From assembly GCF_900113005.1 (NCBI RefSeq), contig NZ_FONW01000005.1, positions 212,002-276,001 of the forward strand: 64,000 bases of DNA. Direction: 5' to 3'. The translations under genes and the position numbers were made by a program. The notes beneath the pieces are model-generated. The model was given only the letters and a program-made list of their open reading frames with translations, was not told the origin of the DNA and did not search any database. The stretch is from Sunxiuqinia elliptica. Lineage in GTDB: Bacteria; Bacteroidota; Bacteroidia; Bacteroidales; Prolixibacteraceae. This document shows, one piece after another, positions 26,345 to 35,027 of the stretch (positions are counted from its first letter, which is position 1; the number at the start of each line of letters is the position of its first letter).

Positions 26345-27436
26345 ATGAAACACTTAAGGTTATTTTTTGCACTAATGCTTCTTGTAGGCATTAATTTGAA
26401 TGTTCAGGCAGGTGAAACGCTTCCAATTCGCGGTTTTTGTATTGGAGCTCCACAAGTTGGAGAAGTCACAGACTTTGTCCGCTTTATTGACGAAGAACTG
26501 GCGCCTCGGCAGGTCAATGTGTTGGTACTGCGCGTTGACTACAACTATCAATATGAAAGTCATCCAGAGCTCAGAAATGAAGTAGCACTTTCTAAAGAGG
26601 ATGTGAAGCAAATGGTTGAAGTATGTCAGAAACACAACATCCGTTTGATTCCTCAAATAAATCTATTGGGGCATCAATCCTGGCATTTGCGTTTGGAAAA
26701 GCTGCTTGAAGTTTATCCGGAGTTTGATGAGACACCGCATGTTCAGTTACCCGAAAAGTATGAGTGGCCCAATGAGGATGGCTTGTATTGCAAGAGCTAC
26801 TGTCCACTGCATCCCGAAGTGCATGCTGTTGTATTCGACTTGGTTGATGAAATTTGTGAGGTTTTCGAAGCGGACGCTTTTCATGCCGGGATGGATGAGG
26901 TATTTTATATTGGTGATGAAAAATGTCCCCGATGTGCTGGCCGCGATAAGGCTGAACTATTTGCTGGCGAAGTCAATAAAATTCAAAATTACCTGGATTT
27001 AAACGATCGCCAGCTTTGGATTTGGGGCGATCGGCTATTAGACGGGAAGACAACTGGTATGGGTATGTGGGAGGCAAGTATGAATAATACGCACCGTGCG
27101 ATTGACTTGATTGACAAAAACGTCATGATTTGTGATTGGCATTATGAGCGTCCCGATAAAACTGCCGTTTACTTCGCCATGAAAGGTTTGAATGTGGTAA
27201 CTTGCCCATGGAGGCACCCTGAGAATGCAATTGCCCAAACGCGCGATATGTTTGATTTCAGGGCATCTGCAACTCCCGAAATGAAGCCGCGTTATCAAGG
27301 AATGATGCAGACGGTGTGGTCAAGTGCAGGGCGCTTTCTGCAACAGTACTACAATGAAAATGACACCGTGACCAATTCACCCGCCAATTGCTTTCGAGCG
27401 ATGTTCACCGAAATTGAAACCCTTTCATCCAACTAG
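26345..27436 (+). CDS. GH20-like beta-hexosaminidase-type TIM barrel
   Basis: An exported protein of 363 aa with a signal peptide cleaved after V-Q-A (about residue 22). It has beta/alpha barrel blocks: L-R-V-D-Y-N-Y-Q-Y (62-70), I-P-Q-I-N-L-L-G-H-Q (102-111) and H-A-G-M-D-E-V-F (180-187). D184-E185 correspond to the Asp-Glu pair of GH20, in which Asp positions the substrate N-acetyl group and Glu is the acid. A C-P-R-C pair at 194-197 may bind metal or form a disulfide. It lacks the usual N-terminal GH20b domain and is shorter than typical GH20, so it is a minimal or divergent member. It ends the PUL gene run and converges with the receiver gene. Confidence 0.75.
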   Translation: MKHLRLFFALMLLVGINLNVQAGETLPIRGFCIGAPQVGEVTDFVRFIDEELAPRQVNVLVLRVDYNYQYESHPELRNEVALSKEDVKQMVEVCQKHNIRLIPQINLLGHQSWHLRLEKLLEVYPEFDETPHVQLPEKYEWPNEDGLYCKSYCPLHPEVHAVVFDLVDEICEVFEADAFHAGMDEVFYIGDEKCPRCAGRDKAELFAGEVNKIQNYLDLNDRQLWIWGDRLLDGKTTGMGMWEASMNNTHRAIDLIDKNVMICDWHYERPDKTAVYFAMKGLNVVTCPWRHPENAIAQTRDMFDFRASATPEMKPRYQGMMQTVWSSAGRFLQQYYNENDTVTNSPANCFRAMFTEIETLSSN

Positions 27437-27470
27437 AAGAGCCGTGGAATAAAGCGAAAAGTGATTTATA

Positions 27471-27881
27471 TTACTGATTAGACTCGGAGATTTCTCGAAG
27501 AGGACAGTTTAATGGGGCATGCTTGGCAACCATGTCGAGCAAGTCCTTTCGCTTAATGGGTTTCGAAATATAATCGTCACAACCTTCCGAAAGCGCACGC
27601 TCACGATCCGACTCCATGGCATAAGCCGTTTGAGCAATAATTGGTAGGTTGGGGCGAAACTTTTTGATTTCTTTGGTCGCTGTATAGCCGTCCATCACTG
27701 GCATACGAATGTCCATGAGGACTTGCATGATTTCAGGGTTTTCCCGACAAAGTTCAACTGCTGCAAGGCCATCTTTGGCACGATAAAGCTTTACATTAAA
27801 ATCATTGAGCGATTCGGCAAGGTAGAGGTAGTTAAATTCTTCATCTTCCGCAATTAGAATGTGAATTTGCTTATCGTTCAT
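27471..27881 (-). CDS. Single-domain response-regulator receiver
   Basis: A 136-aa CheY-like receiver without output domain. Acidic pocket residues E12/D13, phospho-acceptor D57 (M-D-I-R-M-P-V-M-D-G), T85 and K107 are all in place, so it should be phosphorylated. The partner kinase is not adjacent; the nearest kinases are at 52.4 and 56.9 kb. It reads toward the PUL end and away from the GntR-type gene, which is on the same strand and upstream of it. It may be one relay step of a hybrid phosphorelay. Confidence 0.9.
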   Translation of the reverse strand: MNDKQIHILIAEDEEFNYLYLAESLNDFNVKLYRAKDGLAAVELCRENPEIMQVLMDIRMPVMDGYTATKEIKKFRPNLPIIAQTAYAMESDRERALSEGCDDYISKPIKRKDLLDMVAKHAPLNCPLREISESNQ

Positions 27882-27975
27882 TTGCTGTCTTTCAAAGGTT
27901 TGACAATATAAATCAGTTGTTTAAGATAACGGATTCAATTTTATTTCCCAATTTTTTGAATCCATTTGTTTGAAA

Positions 27976-28989
27976 TTAAAGTGAGTTCCGTCGGATAAAC
28001 TCGAACGGACTTTTTATACGTTTAAAATCTTGCTCCAGAATCATTTTTGCAGCCAGTTGACCAATCTGGTCATGGTTGGTGGAGATGGTTGAGATTCCAT
28101 CACACAACAATTCTTTTACGGGACTTTCGTTATATGAAATAATTCCGATGTCTTTGCCGGGAACCCAGTTGCGTTGTTTGATCAACTTGATTAAGTCATA
28201 CAAATCATAATCCGAAATTAAAATGTAAGCTTCATTTTGATGGATTTCTGCTGGATTCAGGGAATCGAAAATTTGAAAATCGAAGCCATGAATTTGGTTG
28301 AAGATCTTGAATCCACGTCCAATGTAGCTTGAGTAAAATTCATTCTTAGGAAACACCAGGTTGAGCTTTTTATATTTCTTAAGTAGGTCCAACGCTTCAC
28401 CCAGTGCCGTCAAGATGTCTTTGTCATATTCCTGGTAAACCACCGGGTAATCTTTCAGTTCTTCCAAATTTTTATCGATCAGCAGGACTTTTTCTTTGGG
28501 GATTTCCCGAATAACCGATGCAATATCAGTTTGCTCGTTTCTAAAGTGCGGCAAAATCACGAAGTAATCGTAGCTGCTCAAGTTGTTGTTAATAATACTT
28601 TCAAACTCACCCAGATCATAATTGTAAATAAACACATCAACACTGGCTTTAGTACCAATCGTTTGTGTGAAAGAGGAATACAAACTCCGCTTGTAGTTGC
28701 TTAGTTTATTGAATATAAGCGCAATTTTTAGGCGGTGGCTAACCGTGGTTTTATTAACGTAGTAGCCTTTCCCTCGTACGGATAGTAAAACGCCCTTACT
28801 TTTCAGGTAGACATACGCTTTCTCAACCGTATCGCGCGAAAGAAGCAGTTCTTCACTGGTTTCATTGATTGATGGAATGCGCTGACCATGTTTGAAAATT
28901 CCAGCTTCAATATCTGAAATAATGAGATCGACAACTTGTTTGTATTTCGGAATCTCAGAATCTGAATCTATTCTTGAAAACTGGGTCAT
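27976..28989 (-). CDS. GntR-type regulator with LacI-like sensor domain
   Basis: A 337-aa transcription factor. A winged helix at residues 8-80 (Y-K-Q-V-V-D-L-I-I-S-D-I-E...S-R-D-T-V-E-K-A-Y...G-K-G-Y-Y-V) is followed by a periplasmic-binding-protein-like domain (about 88-330) that would bind a small ligand, most likely a sugar. This layout occurs in Bacteroidota regulators of sugar operons. It lies next to the PUL, so control of sugar catabolism genes is plausible, but no operator repeat could be assigned. Its upstream region has the partly palindromic TTACAATTTTGTA on the plus strand at about 29001. Confidence 0.88.
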   Translation of the reverse strand: MTQFSRIDSDSEIPKYKQVVDLIISDIEAGIFKHGQRIPSINETSEELLLSRDTVEKAYVYLKSKGVLLSVRGKGYYVNKTTVSHRLKIALIFNKLSNYKRSLYSSFTQTIGTKASVDVFIYNYDLGEFESIINNNLSSYDYFVILPHFRNEQTDIASVIREIPKEKVLLIDKNLEELKDYPVVYQEYDKDILTALGEALDLLKKYKKLNLVFPKNEFYSSYIGRGFKIFNQIHGFDFQIFDSLNPAEIHQNEAYILISDYDLYDLIKLIKQRNWVPGKDIGIISYNESPVKELLCDGISTISTNHDQIGQLAAKMILEQDFKRIKSPFEFIRRNSL

Positions 28990-29218
28990 TCTTACTCGTA
29001 TTACAATTTTGTAGGTGTTTCAATGGGTAAAAATAAGAAATCAAATGGTCTCCGGGGGCATGTCTTCCGACATTTTGCGTGAGCGAATAAGAATTCCGCG
29101 TCTTCTTTACACGACAGACTTATTCAATCACAAGTTTTAAGAGACTTCGGATGCTCGCTTCGTTAATCAAAAAAAACTATCTTGCGCAATAAACAAATAT
29201 TAACCTGATCAAACGCTG

Positions 29219-30553
29219 ATGAAACGTCGACTTTTCTTTATTGTTTTTTTTGTTGCCAGTTTAACTACTTTCTCTCAAGAGAAAAAGCAAGAACAGCTAG
29301 TCAAAGAAGGATGGAATTTTGGAGCCTTGCCGGCTGTGACGTTCGATACCGATTTGGGTTTGCAGTATGGCGGTTTACTCAACTTTTACCATTATGGAGA
29401 CGGTAGTCGTTATCCCAGCTACGATCATTCCCTGTATCTTGAAGTTTCTCGTTATACCAAAGGAAGTGGAGTTTATCGGTTTTACTACGATTCCGATCGG
29501 CTTTTTAAAGGATTGCAAACTTCTATGGATTTGAGTTTTCTGACAGATCAGGCATACGATTTCTACGGATTTAACGGCTTTGATGCTGTTTATAATAAGG
29601 CTTGGATTGATGACGAAGCGGATGAATATATTTCGCGGGTGTTTTACAAATACGACCGGAAGTTGTTTCGTTGGAAGATCGATTTTCAGGGTAAATTGTC
29701 AGGGAATAACTGGAGATGGATTGCTGGTTTAAATTGGCTGAATTTCGACATCAAATCGGTAGACGTAGATAAGTTGAACAAAGGAAAAGAGGGCGAGGAT
29801 TTGTTGCCTGACGTTGATGGCTTATATGATAAGTATGTCGATTGGGGAATTTTCAGCGCAGAAGAAGCTGATGGCGGTTTTGTGCCAACGTTTAAAGGGG
29901 GAATCGTACTGGATACGCGAGACAATAAGCCTTCACCGATGAAAGGGGTTTGGTCCGAAGCAGTTGTGGTTGTTGCTCCAGAGATTTTAGGAGCGGAAAG
30001 TGCTTTTGCAAAGCTTAGTTTAACGCATCGGCAATATTTTACGCTGGTTCCGGATGATTTGTCTCTGGCTTGTCGGTTGGTTTATCAAACCACATTGGCT
30101 GGTGATGTGCCATACTATTATCAGTCGCAGTTTATAACGTCCGTGATGAAAGGGTCTACTTCGGAAGGGCTTGGAGGCTCAAAAACATTGCGAGGCATTC
30201 GTCGTAACCGGGTGATTGGCGATGGCTTTTTCTTTGGGAATGTTGAGTTGCGCTGGAAGTTTGCCCGCTTTCGTTTGTTGAACAACAACTTCTACTTGGG
30301 ATTGAATGGGTTTACGGATTTTGGTCGTGTGACCAATAAAATTGAGTTTAACAATCCACTGTCGGTTACCACATCTTCAGTGCGGTATACTGAGTATTTT
30401 GAACATGATGCTGAGAAAATGCACTTTTCGTTTGGCACGGGTATACGCGTTGCGATGAATGAGAACTTTATCATTGCCATTGACTACGGACGCGCTACAG
30501 ATAAGCGAGATGGAGAGTCAGGCCTTTATACCGGATTGAATTACCTGTTTTAA
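29219..30553 (+). CDS. Omp85/BamA-like outer-membrane barrel protein
   Basis: A 444-aa exported protein (signal peptide about 1-19) made of beta-strands with the surface-antigen/Omp85 signature region in the C-terminal half: D-T-R-D-N-K-P-S-P-M-K-G, then G-G-S-K-T-L-R-G-I-R-R-N-R and F-G-T-G-I-R-V-A, ending in a hydrophobic strand. No POTRA domains are visible, so it is not BamA itself but one of the short relatives of unknown role found in Bacteroidota. A possible -7 box TATCTTGC lies at 29178-29185. It converges with the PLP-lyase gene. Confidence 0.8.
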   Translation: MKRRLFFIVFFVASLTTFSQEKKQEQLVKEGWNFGALPAVTFDTDLGLQYGGLLNFYHYGDGSRYPSYDHSLYLEVSRYTKGSGVYRFYYDSDRLFKGLQTSMDLSFLTDQAYDFYGFNGFDAVYNKAWIDDEADEYISRVFYKYDRKLFRWKIDFQGKLSGNNWRWIAGLNWLNFDIKSVDVDKLNKGKEGEDLLPDVDGLYDKYVDWGIFSAEEADGGFVPTFKGGIVLDTRDNKPSPMKGVWSEAVVVVAPEILGAESAFAKLSLTHRQYFTLVPDDLSLACRLVYQTTLAGDVPYYYQSQFITSVMKGSTSEGLGGSKTLRGIRRNRVIGDGFFFGNVELRWKFARFRLLNNNFYLGLNGFTDFGRVTNKIEFNNPLSVTTSSVRYTEYFEHDAEKMHFSFGTGIRVAMNENFIIAIDYGRATDKRDGESGLYTGLNYLF

Positions 30554-30562
30554 CCAAAAGAA

Positions 30563-30593
30563 TCCCTCATCAACTTGTTTTGTCGATGAGGGA
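30563..30593 (-). terminator. Terminator between convergent genes
   Basis: Perfect 9-bp arms (30563-30571, 30585-30593). Reading on the minus strand TTCTTTTGG follows, so it mainly serves the PLP-lyase gene. On the plus strand it may also stop the barrel-protein transcript. Confidence 0.75.
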
Positions 30594-30617
30594 AAACTAC
30601 AGCCCTGGAATGAATTC

Positions 30618-31826
30618 TTATTTTTTTAGGAGTCCTTCAGCTTCACAAATCTGTTGAATTGCTTGAAAGGTGTCAGAAATATCGTTGTCAAGCCCTACCG
30701 AGAAACGAACTAGCCCATGAGATAAGCCCATTTCCTGTTGAACATCTTCTGGAACCTCAGAGGATGTGCTTGTTCCGGAACAGCTAAACAAGGTCTTAAA
30801 ATAGCCCAGGCTTACGGCGAGGTAACCCACATCGGCTTCCTGCATTTTTTGCATGATGGTATTGGCCTTTTCTACGGTTTCAAAATCGATTGACAACATG
30901 CCTCCGTAACCAAAGTCAGGATTCATCAGGTTTTTATGGAGCATGTGTTGAGGGTGTGATGGAAGCCCTGGATAATTGACTTTCACGCCGATTTTATCGA
31001 GTTGGTGCGCTAGCCAAAAGGCGTTTCGGCTGTGCTGCTTCATCCGGATGTGTAACGTATGCAGGTTTTTTAAAATTGAAGAAGACCGCAGTGGATCGAG
31101 TACTGGTCCTAACAGCATGGCTGTTCCATCGTTCACATTCGATAAATCATCAATAAACTGCTGGGTTCCGCAAATGGCTCCTGCAACACAATCGTTTTTC
31201 CCATTAATAAATTTGGTCATGCTATAAACAACAATGTCGGCACCAAGTCTTGCCGGAGATATAATCATTGGCGTAAACGTATTGTCAACCATGAGCTTTA
31301 CCTTATTGCGCTTGGCAATGGTAGCCAGTTTGGGAATGTTCGAAACCTGCAACAAAGGGTTGGTGACACTTTCAGTATAAATGACCTTGGTGTTGGGTTG
31401 AATAGCGTCTTCAACACTTTGCAGGTTGGAAATATTAACAAAGGTTACCTCTATTTGGAACTTTTTGAGGTAATTTTTCAAAAAGGCAAAGGTGCCTCCA
31501 TAGGTCGTTACACTAGTAACAATATGATCGCCCGTGTTGCACAGCTGAAGTAAGGCGCAGGTTATGGCGGCCATGCCGGATGATGTAACCCAAGCAGACT
31601 CAGTGTCTTCCATGGCGGCCAAGGCATCTGCCAGGTACTTGTTGCTTGGATTCCAATGACGTGAATACAAGAAACAGCCCTCCTGGTGTCCCAGAAAAGT
31701 TTCAAACATATCTTCTCCATGCATGAATGAGTAGGTTGAAGAGTCTGTAATTGAGGGGTTAACTCCTCCAAATTCTCCAAATTGCCGTAGCTTTTGAATG
31801 CGACTGGCCGGGTCAAAAGTTGCCAT
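30618..31826 (-). CDS. PLP-dependent trans-sulfuration enzyme (methionine gamma-lyase type)
   Basis: A 402-aa cytosolic Cys/Met-metabolism enzyme. Cofactor blocks are S-S-G-M-A-A-I (82-88, phosphate site), D-N-T-F-T-P (181-186) and S-M-T-K-F-I-N-G (202-209) with Lys205 as Schiff-base residue. The family includes cystathionine gamma-synthase, cystathionine lyases and methionine gamma-lyase, which motif reading cannot separate securely. Its place upstream of neither met nor cys genes but beside DUF819 and NhaC genes on the same strand suggests catabolism of a sulfur amino acid releasing ammonia and a keto acid. Confidence 0.88.
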   Translation of the reverse strand: MATFDPASRIQKLRQFGEFGGVNPSITDSSTYSFMHGEDMFETFLGHQEGCFLYSRHWNPSNKYLADALAAMEDTESAWVTSSGMAAITCALLQLCNTGDHIVTSVTTYGGTFAFLKNYLKKFQIEVTFVNISNLQSVEDAIQPNTKVIYTESVTNPLLQVSNIPKLATIAKRNKVKLMVDNTFTPMIISPARLGADIVVYSMTKFINGKNDCVAGAICGTQQFIDDLSNVNDGTAMLLGPVLDPLRSSSILKNLHTLHIRMKQHSRNAFWLAHQLDKIGVKVNYPGLPSHPQHMLHKNLMNPDFGYGGMLSIDFETVEKANTIMQKMQEADVGYLAVSLGYFKTLFSCSGTSTSSEVPEDVQQEMGLSHGLVRFSVGLDNDISDTFQAIQQICEAEGLLKK

Positions 31827-32014
31827 AATTCTTCATTTTAAGTTTGTCTCAATTTAGAAGAATGACAAGTTGGAATATATGATTTTTAGCCAAGTCAAAG
31901 GCTATTCTTTAACATCTTTTTGAGTGACTAAAGTTATTCTAGAAGGGGGATTTTTTTAGAAAAAGGGCCTGCAGTGTGCCTCGTAATTCTATTCGAAATC
32001 AGTATGTTTTGTGA

Positions 32015-32045
32015 TCTTCTTGTCTGAATGTCTAATGTTCTATTC
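32015..32045. repeat. TCTAAT-type microrepeat stretch
   Basis: CTTCTTGTCTGAATGTCTAA and the following TGTTCTATTC have 7-8-nt periodicity. The core 15-mer at 32022-32036 differs by one base from the one at 3590-3604. It lies just after the stop of the DUF819 gene. Confidence 0.5.
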
Positions 32046-32047
32046 GC

Positions 32048-33346
32048 TTAAAAGCCTTTTAGAAAAAAAGCAATGGCCACCCCGACATAATTCCCAAAAG
32101 CATAGCCCAAAATTCCTACAGTTAGCCCCGAAATAATGATGTCTTTGTTTTTCAAAGCGCCGGCGACTACCGGGACAAAAGGAGGCGAAAAGGTCAGTGC
32201 TGCGATGGTGATAATGGTTGTATCCGAATCAACTCTGAAGATCCAGGAGAGGAAGACGTGTATAATCATGGAGCCAAAAACAGCCAAAGCCACAAATAAG
32301 AATAAATGCAGAAAATCGATTTGAAACATGCTGCTTAAGTCGCCCATACTGGCTACAACCAGCGAAAATACGATGATGAAATACATGCCCAATTGAAAGG
32401 TTTTTTCAATTCGATTAACAGCTTTTAAGGTACTGCAAAATAGTCCCAGGGTCGTGATGGATAAAATGACAACAACCATTTGAGCTGATTTGGGGACAAG
32501 TAGGCTAATTCCTCCTGATGCTGCAAAAATTCCAACGGATAAGGCAAAAGCTTTTAGGAGTTGCACAATCCCTTTTCGACTTAACATGCCAAGGTAGTTA
32601 TCCATACTTTCTCCTTCTGGAGTTTGGATAGCAATAGCCTGACCATTGGTGTCATGAAAAGCAGGTAAAAACCAGTTAAAGACTTTCTGTGCAGTAGTCA
32701 TCAGGAAGGTCAGGCAAATGGCGCCCAACATCATGTCATAAGTATGAGTTAGAATGAAGATGTTTGGGCTTACATCCAAAGCCGTGCTGATAGCGGCTAG
32801 GTTGGGAGTTCCACCAGTGTAAATGCCAATGAGCATCCCCGTTACTTTCCAAGCTTCAACGAGTTCATCTTTAAAAAAGAAGTAGCCGGGAAATATGACT
32901 GCTAAAAGGGAGACCATGGCTAGTACCAATGAAAGTAAAGCTCTTTTGGCAAGCTTCAGCCAACGTTTTATATCCAGTGAAAAAAGTAGGAGTGGAATTG
33001 CTAATGGAATAACAATGGTCATAATGACATCTTGTATGCTGGCAACATGGTTCGCAATTAAATCATTTTCAGTGATTGCGCCTTGCTGAAATAAGGCATT
33101 AACCTGCTCATAAGGAAGATTGGTCTTTCCTGCTAAAATTTCTTTAAAAGCGAGCGATTGGCGAGGGAAAATACCGATGTTCCCAAGCACTAATCCGATG
33201 ATATAGGCCAAAACAACAGCTCCAATCTTACTTAAAAAACGAGAGATATGAGTGAGATAAATCAAGAGGATGGGAAGACCAAGATAAAAAACAACCAGCA
33301 CAATTCCTGGAATCATGACATATGAGATTAGTTCGTAAGCGGTCAA
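32048..33346 (-). CDS. DUF819 family membrane protein
   Basis: A polytopic membrane protein of 432 aa with about 11-12 helices. G-I-Y-T-G-G-T-P-N-L-A-A-I-S-T-A and the C-terminal T-F-S-P-P-F-V-P-V-V-A-G-A are the conserved blocks of DUF819 (YjcL-like), a family with carrier-like repeats but no proven substrate. It lies 20 nt from nhaC and on the same strand as the PLP lyase, so it could carry a sulfur amino acid or its product. That is inference from context only. Confidence 0.85.
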   Translation of the reverse strand: MTAYELISYVMIPGIVLVVFYLGLPILLIYLTHISRFLSKIGAVVLAYIIGLVLGNIGIFPRQSLAFKEILAGKTNLPYEQVNALFQQGAITENDLIANHVASIQDVIMTIVIPLAIPLLLFSLDIKRWLKLAKRALLSLVLAMVSLLAVIFPGYFFFKDELVEAWKVTGMLIGIYTGGTPNLAAISTALDVSPNIFILTHTYDMMLGAICLTFLMTTAQKVFNWFLPAFHDTNGQAIAIQTPEGESMDNYLGMLSRKGIVQLLKAFALSVGIFAASGGISLLVPKSAQMVVVILSITTLGLFCSTLKAVNRIEKTFQLGMYFIIVFSLVVASMGDLSSMFQIDFLHLFLFVALAVFGSMIIHVFLSWIFRVDSDTTIITIAALTFSPPFVPVVAGALKNKDIIISGLTVGILGYAFGNYVGVAIAFFLKGF

Positions 33347-33365
33347 ATATAGAAAAAATGTTTTT

Positions 33366-34838
33366 CTATTCAGGGACTTTCTTCGTTTCTGATGAATCTG
33401 AATTTGGCCTGAATCTCCTTATCTTAATATTTAAGTAGGCGAAAAGAATACTCATAAACGGACTGATGATATTGAAAAAACAATAGGGAAGGTAATCAAA
33501 AGTAGCTACTCCTAATACTCGTGATTGAGTGGCTCCACCGGTATTCCACGGGATAAGAACGGAGGTGACAGTTCCCGAATCTTCAAGCGAACGGCTCAGG
33601 ACTTCTGGTTTCAACCCCTTGTCTTCGTAAGCTTTACGGTACATGCGACCAGGAACAACGATGGAAATATATTGGTCAGAAGCAGTTGCATTGAAGAAAA
33701 TACAGGTGCCAACAGTTGAGCTGACCAAAGCTCCGGTTGATTTAGCCATATTCATGATAGGCTTGGTAATGCGTGCCAACAAACCTCCTGACTCCATAAT
33801 GCCTCCAAAAACCATGGCTGATAAAATAAGCCAAATGGTGTCAAGCATTCCTTGCATCCCGGTGGTATGCAGTAGTTTGTTTACATCGGCATCGTGGGTT
33901 GCCAGTTTAACTTCTCCAAACATCGACTGCATAAAACTGATGTAGGAGGCTTCAGCATAACTACTTGCATTTGTTGCAATAGTCTGGATAATTTCCGGTT
34001 GGAAAATAACCGCAAAAGCACCTCCGAGTAAGGTGCCAATCATCAATGAGGGGATGGGAGGAACCTTTAAAATGATAATGACAAATAGAACAACGGGGAC
34101 AATAAATAGCCAAGGAGTGGTATTGAAGGATTCGCCAATCACTGTTTTTACAACAGCAACATCTGTCACTGTTTGACTAAAATCATAGTTGAAGCCTATG
34201 ATTGAAAATAGAATGAGCGTTAAAATCATGCTGGGAACCGTAGTGAATTGCATGTACTTGATGTGGGTAAACAGATCAGTTCCAGCCATGGCTGGGGCTA
34301 AGTTTGTTGTGTCACTTAGTGGAGAGATTTTGTCACCAAAATAGGCGCCGGAAATAATCGCTCCTGCAACAATAGGATCACTGATTCCAATGGCTTTCCC
34401 AATACCAAGTAAAGCTACGCCAATGGTGGCTATCGTTGACCACGAACTTCCGGTTGAAACGGATACAACGCCGCTGACAATGACAGCCGTAACCAGAAAT
34501 AGTTGAGGGTTGATGATATCCAGTCCATAATAAATTAGCGCAGGAACAATTCCACTGACCATCCAGGTTCCTGCTAAAGAGCCAATGAGTAGTAGAATCA
34601 GCATCGAAGGCATGGCTGAACCAATCGTTTTAACCACTTGATCGCGTGTAGTATCCCACTTTTGGCCGTTGCGGCGTACAATGATTCCAGCTACCGTAGC
34701 AGCAAGTAACAAGGCAATTTGATTTGAACCTGCGAGAGTATCTTCAAATACAAAGACATTCAGTGTAAGAAGAACAATTAGACAAATAATTGGGAGCAAT
34801 GCTTCAAATAGGTTGGGAGTACGTTCCATCGAGGCCAT
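33366..34838 (-). CDS. Na+/H+ antiporter NhaC
   Basis: A 490-aa carrier of the NhaC family with about 12 membrane helices. Diagnostic blocks are S-V-S-T-G-S-S-W-S-T-I-A-T-I-G, S-G-A-Y-F-G-D-K-I-S-P-L-S-D-T-T-N-L and I-L-S-A-M-V-F-G-G-I-M-E. It exchanges sodium for protons, or in some relatives malate/lactate systems. It is the first gene of a three-gene minus-strand run (nhaC, DUF819, then PLP lyase after a 221-nt gap). Met4 is an alternative start. Confidence 0.92.
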   Translation of the reverse strand: MASMERTPNLFEALLPIICLIVLLTLNVFVFEDTLAGSNQIALLLAATVAGIIVRRNGQKWDTTRDQVVKTIGSAMPSMLILLLIGSLAGTWMVSGIVPALIYYGLDIINPQLFLVTAVIVSGVVSVSTGSSWSTIATIGVALLGIGKAIGISDPIVAGAIISGAYFGDKISPLSDTTNLAPAMAGTDLFTHIKYMQFTTVPSMILTLILFSIIGFNYDFSQTVTDVAVVKTVIGESFNTTPWLFIVPVVLFVIIILKVPPIPSLMIGTLLGGAFAVIFQPEIIQTIATNASSYAEASYISFMQSMFGEVKLATHDADVNKLLHTTGMQGMLDTIWLILSAMVFGGIMESGGLLARITKPIMNMAKSTGALVSSTVGTCIFFNATASDQYISIVVPGRMYRKAYEDKGLKPEVLSRSLEDSGTVTSVLIPWNTGGATQSRVLGVATFDYLPYCFFNIISPFMSILFAYLNIKIRRFRPNSDSSETKKVPE

Positions 34839-35027
34839 ATAAAAGGCTAATTTTTATGCTTGTAAATAACGGAATAAATGCCAAAAAACCGAAATTTACG
34901 AGTCGCAATTGTGCTTTATGGGGGGATTAATACCAAATATTGCTCAGATTATTATTAAATTGTGACGAGAAAGTGACATCTTTAAACGTTCATTGGGGGA
35001 TGAACCGTTTTTAGGAATCTGGAAGTT

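Noticed and set aside
29041..29177. Regulatory RNA upstream of the Omp85-like gene
   Set aside because: No stable stem or known riboswitch motif could be seen.
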